Numbered from the stretch's first letter, positions 23,963 through 33,091 are shown. The stretch is DNA of 64,000 nucleotides from Candidatus Denitrolinea symbiosum (GCA_017312345.1 BLAA01000004.1:62001-126000); one strand, 5' to 3'. Notes: generated from the sequence alone by a model not told the origin. Made by a program: numbers and translations.

Positions 23963-25615
23963 ATGAGCAGAGACGCCTGGCTTGCCGCCAATACCCTCAC
24001 CCCTGAGAAGATTGCCGTTGCCCGCCGCGTAGTGGAGGACGTCCGCGCGGGACGCGACCTCGGCGACAGTCTGCGCGCGCACGCCTCGAAGTCGGGCGGG
24101 ACGCTGGGCAAGTCCTTCCTCGTCGCCGCGTACAAAGAGATGGTCGCAGATGGGAGCATTGAAGCCGACGTCTCGCTCCTCGACAAACTCCGCATGAAGC
24201 CCGTGCGGACGCTCTCCGGCGTGACCACCGTCACCGTGTTGACCAAGCCGTATCCCTGCCCGGGCAAGTGCATCTTCTGTCCCACCGACGTGCGAATGCC
24301 GAAGAGCTACCTGCCCGACGAACCTGGCGCCATGCGCGGCGTGGAGCATGACTTCGACCCATACGCGCAAGTCCGCTCGCGGCTCACTCAACTGGAGACG
24401 CTCGGGCATCCCACCGACAAGATCGAACTGCTCATCCTCGGCGGGACGTGGAGTTCGTACCGGCGCGATTACCAGGAATGGTTCGTGGCGCGCTGCTTCG
24501 ACGCCATGAACGGCACGGACGATCTATCCGCAGATTTGACGGCTTACGCGGAACATAGAAAGGGAACTCCGCCGAATCGGCGCGACCTGGGGGCGATCCA
24601 CGCGGCGAACGAATCCGCTCCGCGCCGCAACGTCGGCCTCGTGGTGGAGACGCGTCCCGACGAGATCACCCCCGACGAGTTGCGCTGGTTCCGCCGCCTC
24701 GGCGTGACGAAAGTGCAGCTGGGCGCGCAAAGCCTCGACGACCACATCCTCGAGATCAACAAACGCGGACACGACGCGGCGGCCACTCACCGCGCCGTCT
24801 CGCTCCTGCGCGCCGCGGGGTTCAAGATCGTCCTGCACTGGATGCCCAACCTGCTCGGCGCGACGCCCGAATCCGACCGCGCCGACTTCGCCAAACTCTG
24901 GCAGGGACTTTGCCCCGACGAGATCAAGATCTATCCCAACCAATTGCTCGCCAACGCGGAATTGTACGAGTACTGGCAGCGCGGCGAGTTCCAGCCATAC
25001 TCCACGCGGCAGCTGATCGACCTGATCGCGGACATCAAACCGTCCATCCCGCGCTACTGCCGCGTCAACCGCATCATCCGCGACATCCCGTCCACGCGCG
25101 TCGTCGAGGGGAATCGGCGAACCTCTCTGCGGCAGGACGTCCACATCGAGATGAAGAAGCGCGGGACGCGTTGCGAGTGCATTCGCTGCCGCGAGGTGCG
25201 CGGGAAGAGCGTCAACCCCGAATCTCTGCGGCTGGACGACCAGGTCTACCGGACCGATTCCGCCGAGGAGCATTTCATCTCGTTCGTCACGCCCGATGAT
25301 AGAATAGCGGGCTTCATCAGGCTGTCGCTGCCGAATGAAAACTCTCCCGCGACGGGACTTTCTGATCTGGATGGCGCGGCGTTGATCCGTGAAGTGCATG
25401 TGTACGGACAGTCCCTCCCCGTCGGCGCGGACCGCGCGGGAGCCGCGCAGCACGCGGGTCTGGGATCCCGGCTCCTCGTCGAGGCGGAAGCGGCGGCGCG
25501 GGCGCGCGGGTTCGACCAGATCGCGGTCATCTCGGCGGTCGGGACGCGCGGCTACTACCTCCAGCGCGGGTACCAGCGCGGCGAGTTCTATCTGGTAAAA
25601 CCTTTGTCTGGATAG
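23963..25615 (+). CDS. Elp3-family tRNA uridine-34 modification enzyme (radical SAM + GNAT)
   Basis: 550 aa. The radical SAM cluster site is PYPCPGKCIFCPTD (CxxxCxxC form), with the barrel continuing through LLILGGTWSSYRRDYQEWF, RNVGLVVETRPDEITPDELR and TKVQLGAQSLDD. The C-terminal GNAT domain has GLGSRLLVEAEAAARARGF and GTRGYYLQRGYQRGEFYLVK. Elp3 starts 5-carboxymethyl modification of wobble uridine; bacterial versions act without the other Elongator subunits. ATG 23963 is preferred; a TTG at 23951 is possible. A terminator-like hairpin follows. Confidence 0.94.
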   Translation: MSRDAWLAANTLTPEKIAVARRVVEDVRAGRDLGDSLRAHASKSGGTLGKSFLVAAYKEMVADGSIEADVSLLDKLRMKPVRTLSGVTTVTVLTKPYPCPGKCIFCPTDVRMPKSYLPDEPGAMRGVEHDFDPYAQVRSRLTQLETLGHPTDKIELLILGGTWSSYRRDYQEWFVARCFDAMNGTDDLSADLTAYAEHRKGTPPNRRDLGAIHAANESAPRRNVGLVVETRPDEITPDELRWFRRLGVTKVQLGAQSLDDHILEINKRGHDAAATHRAVSLLRAAGFKIVLHWMPNLLGATPESDRADFAKLWQGLCPDEIKIYPNQLLANAELYEYWQRGEFQPYSTRQLIDLIADIKPSIPRYCRVNRIIRDIPSTRVVEGNRRTSLRQDVHIEMKKRGTRCECIRCREVRGKSVNPESLRLDDQVYRTDSAEEHFISFVTPDDRIAGFIRLSLPNENSPATGLSDLDGAALIREVHVYGQSLPVGADRAGAAQHAGLGSRLLVEAEAAARARGFDQIAVISAVGTRGYYLQRGYQRGEFYLVKPLSG

Positions 25616-25618
25616 TCG

Positions 25619-25648
25619 AAAAGCCGGGTTTCCCGGAAGCCCGGCTTC
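25619..25648 (+). terminator. Hairpin after the Elp3 gene
   Basis: AAGCCGGG/CCCGGCTT, 11-nt loop, weak T tail. It is related in layout to the ACCAGGTT hairpins elsewhere in the window. Confidence 0.5.
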
Positions 25649-25660
25649 CATTGAACTGAA

Positions 25661-26182
25661 ATGAACATCTACCTCGAACTCTTTCTGACCTTTCTTAAAA
25701 TAAACCTGCTCAGCACGTCTGGCCCCGCTTCGGTGGGACTGATCTACACCGAAATGGTGGAGCGTCTCGGCTTGATCACCAACGCGCAGTATGTGCAGGC
25801 GGTGGGATTCGCCTCCGTCCTGCCCGGCTCGGACGCGTTGCAAATGGCGATGTACATCGGCTATAACGCCGGCGGGATTCCCGGCGGGCTGATCGCGCTG
25901 CTGGCCTCCATTCTGCCTCCCACCATCATCATCCTCGCCGTGGTCGCCCTCCTGCACCGCATCCGCCGCGGGGCCTGGGTGGGCAGTTTCATCGAGGGAC
26001 TCACGCCCGCCATTGTGATGGTGATCCTGTTCGCGGCCTGGAAGATCTTCCAAAACGGCGGCGAGACCGGCTGGCGGGGCTGGCTGCTCGGCGGGGTGAG
26101 TCTGGTGGCGCTGTTCCTCAACGCGCCGGAACGCCTCGTGGTTTTGGCGGCGGCGATCCTGGGAGCGTTCATTTTCTCATGA
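25661..26182 (+). CDS. Chromate transporter, short chain, first of pair
   Basis: 173 aa, about 5-6 TM helices. The CHR half-domain signature is present: FLKINLLSTSGPASVGLIY, GFASVLPGSDALQMAMYIGY, NAGGIPGGLIALLASILPPT. Short CHR proteins work as pairs of opposite topology and export chromate or a related oxyanion. The stop overlaps the start of the second gene by 4 bp. Confidence 0.9.
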   Translation: MNIYLELFLTFLKINLLSTSGPASVGLIYTEMVERLGLITNAQYVQAVGFASVLPGSDALQMAMYIGYNAGGIPGGLIALLASILPPTIIILAVVALLHRIRRGAWVGSFIEGLTPAIVMVILFAAWKIFQNGGETGWRGWLLGGVSLVALFLNAPERLVVLAAAILGAFIFS

Positions 26183-26718
26183 ACGCGCCGTCCAAAGTCT
26201 CTATCTGGGGGAAACTGCTGTGGATGTTCCTGAAGGTGAACCTGCTCTCGCCTTCGGGGCCGGCTTCCATTGGCCTGCTCTACAAGGAGGCGGTCGGTTC
26301 GATCATGACCGAGGAGCGTTTCGTCGAAGCGGTGGGCTTCTCGAACGTGCTGCCCGGCAGCGAGGCGCTCAAACTTGCCATGTTCGTGGGCCATGCGGCG
26401 GGCGGGATTCCCGGCGTGCTGGCTGCCCTGCTCGGCGCGGTCCTGCCTCCCACCGTGATGATGCTGGTGGTGGCCTTCGCGCTCCAGCAATTCCAACAGG
26501 AGAGTTGGATGAAGGGGTTTGTGGCGGGGATGAGTCCCGCTGTGGCGGCCTTGATGGTCGCGGTGGCGTGGCAACTCGCGCGCGCCACCCGCGCCAAAAA
26601 GATCACCAAACGTTTCCTCCTGATCGCCGCGTTGAGCGGCGCGGCCCTCGCGCTGAACGCGCCCTCGCCTCTCGTCCTGCTGGGCGCGGGAGCGCTGGGC
26701 GTCATCCTCTATCGGTAG
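26179..26718 (+). CDS. Chromate transporter, short chain, second of pair
   Basis: 179 aa. FLKVNLLSPSGPASIGLLYK, GFSNVLPGSEALKLAMFVGH and AAGGIPGVLAALLGAVLPPT are parallel to the first subunit, so the two arose by duplication. ATGA coupling to the upstream gene and 6 bp to the universal stress gene indicate one operon. The real substrate may be sulfate-like. Confidence 0.9.
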   Translation: MNAPSKVSIWGKLLWMFLKVNLLSPSGPASIGLLYKEAVGSIMTEERFVEAVGFSNVLPGSEALKLAMFVGHAAGGIPGVLAALLGAVLPPTVMMLVVAFALQQFQQESWMKGFVAGMSPAVAALMVAVAWQLARATRAKKITKRFLLIAALSGAALALNAPSPLVLLGAGALGVILYR

Positions 26719-26724
26719 GTGGAT

Positions 26725-27576
26725 ATGATTTCAGAGATTTTGATCTTCACCAACGGAAACGCGACGACTTTTCCCGCCGTCACGTACGGAGCCTGGCTGG
26801 GCGCCTTGCTGCAGACCTCTGTGCGGCTGGTCGGCCTCGACGAGGACCCGTCCCCCTCGCGCATTGACGAGGAGACGCATCCCCTCGAGGCGGTCTTTGC
26901 CCGGGCGGTGGAGGCCTTCAAGCAGGCCGGGGCCGAGTATGCGCTCGAAGTCGTGCAGGGACAGGCGGAGAACGCCATCCCGGCCTATGTCCAGGGAAAG
27001 GAAACGCTGGCGCTGATGGGCCCGCTGGGGCGTCCACCGTTGAAACGCCTGCTGGCAGGACGCTCCTTCCGCCACATCATGGAGCATGTCGCCGCGCCGA
27101 TCCTCTACGTTCCGCAGGCCCGCCTGCCGTTGAAGCGAGTCCTGGTCTGCCTGGGCGGGCTGGGCTACGAAGAGACCGCCAGGAGCCTCGGCACACGGAT
27201 CATGCTGGCGGCCCGGGCCGAAGCCACCCTGCTGACGGTCGTCCCGCCGATTGATCTCGATTACCCCGAAGCGCGGCAGGTCGGCGAAAACTGGCAGAGC
27301 CTCCTCGACACCGACACGATGATCGGGAAGAATCTGCGCCGCAGCCTGGAGGTTGCGCGGGCGGCCGGGCTGACGGCTTCCATCAAGATTCGCAATGGGA
27401 GCGTGGTGGAGGAGATCCAGGCCGAGGTGAAAGAGGGGAATTACGATCTCTTGTGCATGGGCTCGCCCCGTAGTTCGAACGCGCTGCGGCAGCTCTACAC
27501 TCCCAACGTCACCGCCGAGATCGCGGAGATGGACCTCGCGCCGCTGTTGACGGCGCGCTACGCCAGGCCAGAGTGA
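26725..27576 (+). CDS. Double universal stress protein (UspA-like)
   Basis: 283 aa with two UspA-type halves. The first (about 1-135) is degenerate and ends in GPLGRPPLKRLLAGRSFRHI and MEHVAAPILYVPQA. The second (about 137-280) begins KRVLVCLGGLGYEETARSLG and ends DLLCMGSPRSSNALRQLY. The G-2x-G-9x-G-(S/T) ATP loop is partly kept in GPLGRPPLKRLLAGRS. Start at 26725 has GGTGG just upstream. It is last in the operon with the chromate transporter pair. Confidence 0.85.
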   Translation: MISEILIFTNGNATTFPAVTYGAWLGALLQTSVRLVGLDEDPSPSRIDEETHPLEAVFARAVEAFKQAGAEYALEVVQGQAENAIPAYVQGKETLALMGPLGRPPLKRLLAGRSFRHIMEHVAAPILYVPQARLPLKRVLVCLGGLGYEETARSLGTRIMLAARAEATLLTVVPPIDLDYPEARQVGENWQSLLDTDTMIGKNLRRSLEVARAAGLTASIKIRNGSVVEEIQAEVKEGNYDLLCMGSPRSSNALRQLYTPNVTAEIAEMDLAPLLTARYARPE

Positions 27577-27645
27577 CCGTTTGCCGCGCCCGGTAAACGC
27601 GGCGCCGCCTCCGCGCGGCTGTTTCGTCCCGCAAGGCATGTTAAA

Positions 27646-27677
27646 AAGACATCCATCCTGTTTCGGATGGATGTCTT
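27646..27677. terminator. Bidirectional terminator between convergent operons
   Basis: Perfect 13-bp stem AAGACATCCATCC/GGATGGATGTCTT with a 6-nt loop. An A-run on its left gives a T tract for the minus-strand gene. Confidence 0.9.
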
Positions 27678-27692
27678 CTCATTTGACCTCGT

Positions 27693-28436
27693 CTACATCC
27701 CCGGCGTGTACTTCTTCTCCCATTCCGTGATGGCGGCCTGGATGACCGCCCGCACTTCGGGGTCGGTCACTTCGCCCACGCCGGTGAATTTCTGTCTGCC
27801 CACCCAGACGTTTACAACGCCGCCGTACCCTTCCTCGAGACGGATATCGCGTCCGCCCAACGGGGAGGCGGCCAGGCGCGCTTGCAAGATTCGGTCAATT
27901 TGACCGACGATGCTGGTCGGTTCGGCCGCTTTCGCCTCCGCCGCCGGGATTGGCGCGGACGGGGCGGGCGCGGGAGGCCGGGCGGCGGGCGAAAGCGCTT
28001 CCATCATCGGCGTCCCGCCTGCCGCGGCAGGTTTGCCCTCAACCCACGGCCGGACGATGTTCAACAAGTGGATCAGTCGTTTCCGATCCGCGTCCGAAAG
28101 ATGGACGCTCTTCAGGCGTTGACCGTCGAGGTCGAGCTGGGGGGCGTTGTCCTCGTCCAGCCAGAGGCGCAGGAGGCTTGTGCCAGGCAAAGCCGCGGGA
28201 GCGCGCGAGAGCGCCATCTGTTCGGCGTGGGCGATGCGGGCCGCGGCGCGTTCGGCGTCGCCGCGCGCCTGCTGCGCGATGATGTCGGCCCGGGCGCGCG
28301 CCTCCTCCAGTTTCTTGCGGGCGTCCAGGTTGGAGTTGAGATAGCCGAGCAGGGCGCCGAGTCCCAGGGCGAGGATAAGAGCCAACACCAGGAGCCAGAC
28401 CGGCCATGTGATTGTGGCAATATCAAACTGGATCAT
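27693..28436 (-). CDS. Single-TM protein with coiled coil and C-terminal alpha/beta domain
   Basis: 247 aa. An N-terminal TM helix (WPVWLLVLALILALGLGALLG) is followed by a coiled coil (DARKKLEEARARADIIAQQA). A middle region has RLWLDEDNAPQLDLDGQRLK, then a Pro/Ala-rich linker, then a domain with GGRDIRLEEGYGGVVNVWVG and EVTDPEVRAVIQAAITEWEK. I do not recognise a family. Start at 28436 has GAGGT 5 nt upstream and overlaps the mutM stop by 4 bp (ATGA). Confidence 0.7.
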   Translation of the reverse strand: MIQFDIATITWPVWLLVLALILALGLGALLGYLNSNLDARKKLEEARARADIIAQQARGDAERAAARIAHAEQMALSRAPAALPGTSLLRLWLDEDNAPQLDLDGQRLKSVHLSDADRKRLIHLLNIVRPWVEGKPAAAGGTPMMEALSPAARPPAPAPSAPIPAAEAKAAEPTSIVGQIDRILQARLAASPLGGRDIRLEEGYGGVVNVWVGRQKFTGVGEVTDPEVRAVIQAAITEWEKKYTPGM

Positions 28437-29254
28437 ACGGACCTCTTTTTCTGGCATTTGGGGCAGACGTGCGTCCCTCGCTGCCCGACTGCCAGTTTCA
28501 CGATCTTCGTTCCGCACACCGGGCAGGGACTGCCCTGGCGGTCGTACACCCGAAAATAATTCTGGAACTCGCCGCCGCGATAGGCCCAGTCTATGGACGC
28601 GCCGTTACGGCGGATACCCTCCGTCAGCGCGGCGCGGATCGCCGCGTGCAGGCGTTCGGCCTGTTTCCTCGTCACCGAATCGGACGCGGCCTGCGGATGG
28701 AGTCGCGCCGCGTGCAGCGCCTCGTCCGTATAGATGTTGCCGAGGCCGGCGAGGAATCGCTGGTCGAGCAGGAGCGGCTTCAACTGGCGATGGCGGCGGC
28801 GCAGATTTTCGTGCAGCCAGGCGGGCGTGAACGCGTCCGAGAGCGGCTCCGGCCCGAGGTCCCCGACGACCGAGTCGGGGTCGTCGGTCAGCCAGACGCG
28901 GCCGAACTTCCGCGCGTCGTTGAAGACGAGGCCCCGCGTCCCCGTCCCGCGCGAGGCGAGACGCAGGATCAGTCGGTCGTGTTTTTCGGGTTTGTATCCG
29001 TCTTCCTTTATATACAAATCCCCGCTCATACGCAAGTGTACAAATAGGCTATAGTCGGAAAGCTGGAGATGGATGAATTTGGCGCGCCGCCCCACGCCGA
29101 GGACTCTTTGGCCGCGGATGCGTTCCCGAAATTGCCGCGCCGAGGGGAATGCCACTGTGCGCGCCCAGCGCGTTTCGGCGGCCGCGATCTCCGCGCCGAC
29201 GAGGGCGGGACGCAGCGTTCGGACGATCGTCTCGACTTCGGGAAGTTCGGGCAT
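28433..29254 (-). CDS. mutM: Formamidopyrimidine-DNA glycosylase
   Basis: 273 aa. Removes 8-oxoguanine and related lesions. It starts MPELPEVETIVRTLRP, where the Pro after Met is the catalytic nucleophile and Glu follows. LLDQRFLAGLGNIYTDEALH is the helix-two-turn-helix, and CPVC...CPKC near the C-terminus is the zinc finger. Full family length. It is coupled to the downstream coiled-coil gene. Confidence 0.96.
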   Translation of the reverse strand: MPELPEVETIVRTLRPALVGAEIAAAETRWARTVAFPSARQFRERIRGQRVLGVGRRAKFIHLQLSDYSLFVHLRMSGDLYIKEDGYKPEKHDRLILRLASRGTGTRGLVFNDARKFGRVWLTDDPDSVVGDLGPEPLSDAFTPAWLHENLRRRHRQLKPLLLDQRFLAGLGNIYTDEALHAARLHPQAASDSVTRKQAERLHAAIRAALTEGIRRNGASIDWAYRGGEFQNYFRVYDRQGSPCPVCGTKIVKLAVGQRGTHVCPKCQKKRSV

Positions 29255-29291
29255 GGCGGTTCAGCGGACGGTTTTGGACGCCGGGCGCTGG

Positions 29292-30284
29292 CTACTCGTT
29301 GAACATCTCGCCCACGCTCCGTCCCTCGTGCGCGCGGCGGATGACCTCTCCCAGCAGACCCGACACGGTGAGCACGGTGAGCCTGCCTTCGAGGATCTTC
29401 ATTTTTTCCGCCGAGATGGGGATGGTGTCGGTGGTGATGATGTGCTTGATGGGCAGGGAGGCGAGACGGTCCGCGCCGTCCTGGGAAAGGACGGGGTGGA
29501 TGAACGACAGGTACGCGTCCCGCGCGCCGTTTTCCTTGACGAGGCGCACGGCCTGCGCGATGGAGCCGCCCGTGTCCACCTCGTCGTCCACGATGATCAC
29601 GTCGCGGTCTTTCACGTCGCCGATCAGGGTCAACGCTTCGGCTTTGGCGTCGTTGCTGACGCGCCGCTTCTCGATGAAGGCGATGGGCGTGTTCAGGTCG
29701 GCGGCGTAGTTGCGTCCCTTTTTGGCGAAGCCGAGGTCTACCGCGACCACCACCGGGTCTTTGAGATGCGGACGGATGTGCGCGTTGATGTGACCGGTCA
29801 ACAGGGAGGAGGAGGTCAGCACGTCGCCGGGGACGGAGAAGAAGCCCTGCACCTGTCCGGCGTGCGGGTCGAGGGTCATGTAGCGGTCCGCGCCGGCCAC
29901 CTCGATCATGTCCGCGATCAGCCGCGCGGTGATGGGGACGCGCGGCTGGTCTTTTTTGTCCGAGCGGCCGTAGCAGAGATACGGCACGACCGCCGTGATG
30001 CGCGCCGCCGAATCCAGCCGCAGGGTCTGGATCATAATGAGCAGTTCCATCAGGTTGCGATGGACGGGCGAGGCCGTGCTTTGGATGACGTACACATCCT
30101 GGCCGCGCACGCTGCTGTGTAATTTGATGAACAGGTTTTCGTTGGGGAACTCGACCACGTCGCGCCCGCACAGGGGGCTGTTGAGGTACTCGGAAATTTT
30201 TCCCGCCAGTTCGGGCGAACCCGTCCCCGCGTATAACTTGATGTCCCCGTACACTTTCATTTCATGCCGACGATGTTGACTCAT
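29292..30284 (-). CDS. prs: Ribose-phosphate pyrophosphokinase
   Basis: 330 aa. Makes PRPP for nucleotide, His and Trp synthesis. LYAGTGSPELAGKISEYLNS, VVPYLCYGRSDKKDQPRVPI, YMTLDPHAGQVQGFFSVPGD and the PRPP loop DVIIVDDEVDTGGSIAQAVR are clear. Start at 30284 follows AAGGAG; it overlaps the GNAT stop (ATGA). Confidence 0.96.
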   Translation of the reverse strand: MSQHRRHEMKVYGDIKLYAGTGSPELAGKISEYLNSPLCGRDVVEFPNENLFIKLHSSVRGQDVYVIQSTASPVHRNLMELLIMIQTLRLDSAARITAVVPYLCYGRSDKKDQPRVPITARLIADMIEVAGADRYMTLDPHAGQVQGFFSVPGDVLTSSSLLTGHINAHIRPHLKDPVVVAVDLGFAKKGRNYAADLNTPIAFIEKRRVSNDAKAEALTLIGDVKDRDVIIVDDEVDTGGSIAQAVRLVKENGARDAYLSFIHPVLSQDGADRLASLPIKHIITTDTIPISAEKMKILEGRLTVLTVSGLLGEVIRRAHEGRSVGEMFNE

Positions 30285-30838
30285 GGATTCTCCTTTTTTC
30301 GTCCTTCCCATTCTCTTCGCAAAACGCTCATGAAGTGGAGGTCGCCGTATTTGCCGCGCTTGAAGACGGCCTCGCGCATCGTCCCCTCATGCACGAAGCC
30401 CGCTTTCTCATAGGAACGGACGGCGCGGAGATTATCGGCGTACACTCTCAAAAAAACGCGGTTCAGATTCAACGTCTCGAAGCCGTGGCGCAAAAGCAGG
30501 TTCAACGCCTCGGTCCCGAAGCCCCGGTTCCAGGCCGACTTGTCGCCGATCATAATGCCGACTTCGCCCGAGCCCGCCACATGGTCAACGCTGAAGAGGC
30601 CGCCGTTGCCGATCAGCCGCCAGCCTTCGCCGTCGCGCATTTCGATGGCGAGCGGTTTCTCCTCGGGCTCGCGCTTGGCGAGATTCTCGAACCAGGTCTC
30701 CTCGTCGCGCAGGGACATCGGCAGGAACAGCGAGAGTCCCAGCGTCACTTCGGGATCGTTGACCCATTCGTGGAATTTCGGGACGTCCTCGCGCTCCACC
30801 GCCCGCAGGCGGACGCGCTCTCCATAGATGACGCTCAC
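30281..30838 (-). CDS. GNAT N-acetyltransferase, RimJ/RimL type
   Basis: 185 aa. YGERVRLRAVEREDVPKFHE opens the fold; GEVGIMIGDKSAWNRGFGTE holds the acetyl-CoA loop; LNLNRVFLRVYADNLRAVRS with YEKAGFVHEGTMREAVFKRG closes it. Acts on a protein N-terminus or an amino sugar; the substrate is unknown. GTG start at 30838 has GGGAGG upstream and overlaps the meaB stop (GTGA). Confidence 0.88.
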   Translation of the reverse strand: MSVIYGERVRLRAVEREDVPKFHEWVNDPEVTLGLSLFLPMSLRDEETWFENLAKREPEEKPLAIEMRDGEGWRLIGNGGLFSVDHVAGSGEVGIMIGDKSAWNRGFGTEALNLLLRHGFETLNLNRVFLRVYADNLRAVRSYEKAGFVHEGTMREAVFKRGKYGDLHFMSVLRREWEGRKKENP

Positions 30839-31833
30839 TTGCGCCTCCCGTCCGTCAAAAGTTGCGCCGCCTCCCAGGGCGAGAGACGATGCGTGAAGAC
30901 CTGCTCCAGCGCGGACTCGAACTTCCCATCGGGGACTTCGGCCCGGAACCGCGCCATCAACGCCTCGCGCAGCAACGCCTCCACCTCGGACCTGAGGCGG
31001 GCGCGCTCTCGAACGGCCCATTCCCCGCTCGCGCGTAGATACGCCGCGTGCTTCTCGATGTGCGCGACAAGTTCGTCAACGCCCGCGCCCTCCGTCGCCA
31101 CCGTCCGCTGGATGGGCGGAACCCAGCGTCTCGATTCCGTTTTCGCGGGCGCGTCCGCTTTCATCGTCGTCCCGTGATGGCGGACGACGAAGCGTTTCGG
31201 GTTCGCCAGATCGAGCATGGATTTGAGCGCCCTGACCGTGTTTTCCGCCTCGGGACGGTCGGCCTTGTTGACGACCAGCACGTCCGCGATCTCCAAAATC
31301 CCCGCTTTGATGGCCTGGATGTCGTCGCCGAGGCCGGGCGCGTCCACCACAATGGTGGTATGCGCGAGGCGGACGATGTCCACTTCGTTTTGTCCCGCGC
31401 CGACGGTTTCGATCATCGCCGCGTCGAAGCCGGCCGCGTCGAAGACCTGCGTCATCGCCGCCGTGGACTGGGCCAGCCCGCCGAGCGAGCCGCGCGAGGC
31501 CATCGAGCGGATGAAGACGCCCGCGTCGCCCGCCAGGTCTCTCATGCGGACGCGGTCGCCCAGCACGGCGCCGCCCGTGAACGGGCTGGACGGGTCCACC
31601 GCGAGGATGGCGACGCGCTTCCCGCTGCGGCGATAGGCGAGGGCCAGTTGATTCACCAGCGACGATTTCCCCGTCCCCGGCGCGCCGGTCACGCCGACGA
31701 GGTGCGCCCGCCCGGTCCGCGAAAAAAGCGCGGCCAGCGCGGCGCGTCCCTCGGCGGAATCGTTTTCCACCTGCGTCAGCAGGCGCGCCAGCGCGAGGCG
31801 GTCGCCGTTCAAGACGGATTCTGCCAAAGTCAT
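30835..31833 (-). CDS. meaB: Methylmalonyl-CoA mutase-associated GTPase (MeaB/ArgK)
   Basis: 332 aa. G3E P-loop GTPase that loads and protects the B12 cofactor of methylmalonyl-CoA mutase. Walker A GVTGAPGTGKSSL, AVDPSSPFTGGAVLGDRVRM, IETVGAGQNEVDI and NKAD are all in place. It lies 48 bp after the B12-binding subunit gene; the catalytic mutase subunit is not in the window. Confidence 0.95.
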   Translation of the reverse strand: MTLAESVLNGDRLALARLLTQVENDSAEGRAALAALFSRTGRAHLVGVTGAPGTGKSSLVNQLALAYRRSGKRVAILAVDPSSPFTGGAVLGDRVRMRDLAGDAGVFIRSMASRGSLGGLAQSTAAMTQVFDAAGFDAAMIETVGAGQNEVDIVRLAHTTIVVDAPGLGDDIQAIKAGILEIADVLVVNKADRPEAENTVRALKSMLDLANPKRFVVRHHGTTMKADAPAKTESRRWVPPIQRTVATEGAGVDELVAHIEKHAAYLRASGEWAVRERARLRSEVEALLREALMARFRAEVPDGKFESALEQVFTHRLSPWEAAQLLTDGRRK

Positions 31834-31881
31834 TGCCGCGTCCCTACGCGCTGCTCGCGAACCGTACCGTCAGACCTGCGG

Positions 31882-32277
31882 TCACTTCACGGCCTCGCGG
31901 ACGTCGCGGACGATATCTTCGGTGGACGCGCCGGGGCCGTAGATGCCTCCCACGCCCAATTCCTTCAAGCGGGATACGTCTTCGTCGGGGACGATGCCGC
32001 CGAGGAAGACTTTCACGCGTTCCTGACCGTTAGCCTTGAGCAGTTCCAGCACGCGCGGGACCAGCGCCATATGCGCGCCGGAGAGGATCGAAAGCCCCAC
32101 CACGTCCACGTCTTCCTGCAAAGCGGCTTCCGCGATCATTTCGGGAGTCTGCCGCAGGCCGGTGTAAACGACTTCCATCCCCGCGTCGCGCAGGGCGCGC
32201 GCCACCACTTTCGCGCCGCGGTCATGCCCGTCCAGGCCGGGCTTGGCAACCAGCACACGAATCTTTTGTTCTGTCAT
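31882..32277 (-). CDS. Cobalamin-binding subunit of a methylmalonyl-CoA mutase-type enzyme
   Basis: 131 aa, a free-standing B12-binding domain. [20 protein letters not shown] carries the DxHxxG cobalt-ligand motif, [20 protein letters not shown] the SxL motif and [11 protein letters not shown] the GG motif. It needs a separate catalytic subunit, absent here. RBS GGAGG at 5 nt fixes the start at 32277. Probably cotranscribed with meaB. Confidence 0.93.
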   Translation of the reverse strand: MTEQKIRVLVAKPGLDGHDRGAKVVARALRDAGMEVVYTGLRQTPEMIAEAALQEDVDVVGLSILSGAHMALVPRVLELLKANGQERVKVFLGGIVPDEDVSRLKELGVGGIYGPGASTEDIVRDVREAVK

Positions 32278-32353
32278 TGCGCCTCCGGGAGAGTTTTTCG
32301 ATGGAATTATACTATGGGAATTTTGACGGGCGTCATCCCCCGACACTTAAACC

Positions 32354-32377
32354 AAACACCGCCTTTCGGCGGTGTTG
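32354..32377 (-). terminator. Hairpin downstream of tRNA-Arg
   Basis: AACACCGCC/GGCGGTGTT, 4-nt loop, a few bases past the tRNA 3' end. T tract is poor on the minus strand (TGGTTTAAG). Confidence 0.55.
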
Positions 32378-32381
32378 ACAG

Positions 32382-32453
32382 CGCCCCCGCGCGGACTCGA
32401 ACCGCGCTCTTCGGCTCCGGAGGCCGACACTCTGTCCACTGAGCTACGGGGGC
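32382..32453 (-). tRNA. tRNA-Arg (anticodon CCG)
   Basis: 72 nt. Acceptor GCCCCCG/CGGGGGC, D arm GCTC...GAGT, anticodon stem TCGGC/GCCGA around CTCCGGA (anticodon CCG), T arm CGCGG-TTCGAGT-CCGCG, discriminator G. CCA is not encoded. Confidence 0.93.
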
Positions 32454-32531
32454 TGGCGCAGGAATTGTACCTCATGGCGGAGCAAATTGGCAATTTGAGG
32501 CGTTTGCACCTTGAAGACCTTCTCGATTTTT

Positions 32532-32747
32532 TTACACAGCAACGGGCAGCAACTTGTAGACTCGCGCAAGACGAGATGCAGACTCGATGTCTTTTCGTTT
32601 GAGAGCCTCGCGAACGTCGTCGAGCTTGGCTGCATCCGATACGGAAAGATAGGGAGACCAATCGTTTTCTGCATAAATTAAGTCAATGTCCACTTCCGCA
32701 ACATATTCGTCCACATGGACAAGTTTGGTGATCGGTCGGTTTGTCAT
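32532..32747 (-). CDS. Small protein paired with DUF4258, probable antitoxin
   Basis: 71 aa. An N-terminal strand region ([20 protein letters not shown]) precedes a helical part ([20 protein letters not shown]). GAGGAGAG gives a good RBS and the ATG overlaps the upstream DUF4258 stop by 4 bp. The layout is that of a toxin-antitoxin pair with the toxin first. The antitoxin role is inferred from context. Confidence 0.65.
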   Translation of the reverse strand: MTNRPITKLVHVDEYVAEVDIDLIYAENDWSPYLSVSDAAKLDDVREALKRKDIESASRLARVYKLLPVAV

Positions 32748-33067
32748 TTTACTCTCCTCATAAAATCAGAAGACCAGCGTCTTGGATCAGGGCGATAAGC
32801 GGTTATAACGACAGCAGGCGTTGAAGCCTCTTTGGGAATACCCCAGACAACATGAATGGGATTTCCATGATGGTCCTTTTGAAGAACTAAAACGCACGGT
32901 CCTTTGGCATAATCGGGATAGTCCTCAATGATGATCGCATCAGCGACTCCCGTCAGGATATCCCGCGCAAGAATGTCATCTTGAGCCAACTCATCGTATC
33001 CGTGAGCGGATATCAGAATTTGTTTCTGCTCGATAAGTTTTAGAACCTTCTGGAATGTCTGGCTCAT
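32744..33067 (-). CDS. DUF4258-family protein, RelE-like probable toxin
   Basis: 107 aa. [16 protein letters not shown] and [20 protein letters not shown], then HVVWGIPKE and [12 protein letters not shown], follow the DUF4258 pattern, in which a His-rich start and late Arg/Tyr resemble RelE/BrnT nucleases. Translation starts 7 nt after a TATAAT box, without a Shine-Dalgarno. Confidence 0.75.
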   Translation of the reverse strand: MSQTFQKVLKLIEQKQILISAHGYDELAQDDILARDILTGVADAIIIEDYPDYAKGPCVLVLQKDHHGNPIHVVWGIPKEASTPAVVITAYRPDPRRWSSDFMRRVK

Positions 33068-33074
33068 AGGAAAG

Positions 33075-33080
33075 ATTATA
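33075..33080 (-). promoter_or_regulatory. Leaderless -10 box of the DUF4258 pair
   Basis: Minus-strand TATAAT, CTTTCCT, ATG. Confidence 0.6.
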
Positions 33081-33091
33081 CAGCAAACTTC

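Noticed and set aside
24524..26053. A 509-codon open frame on the minus strand
   Set aside because: Antisense to the Elp3 gene and the first chromate transporter; His/Arg/Asp-rich without motifs.
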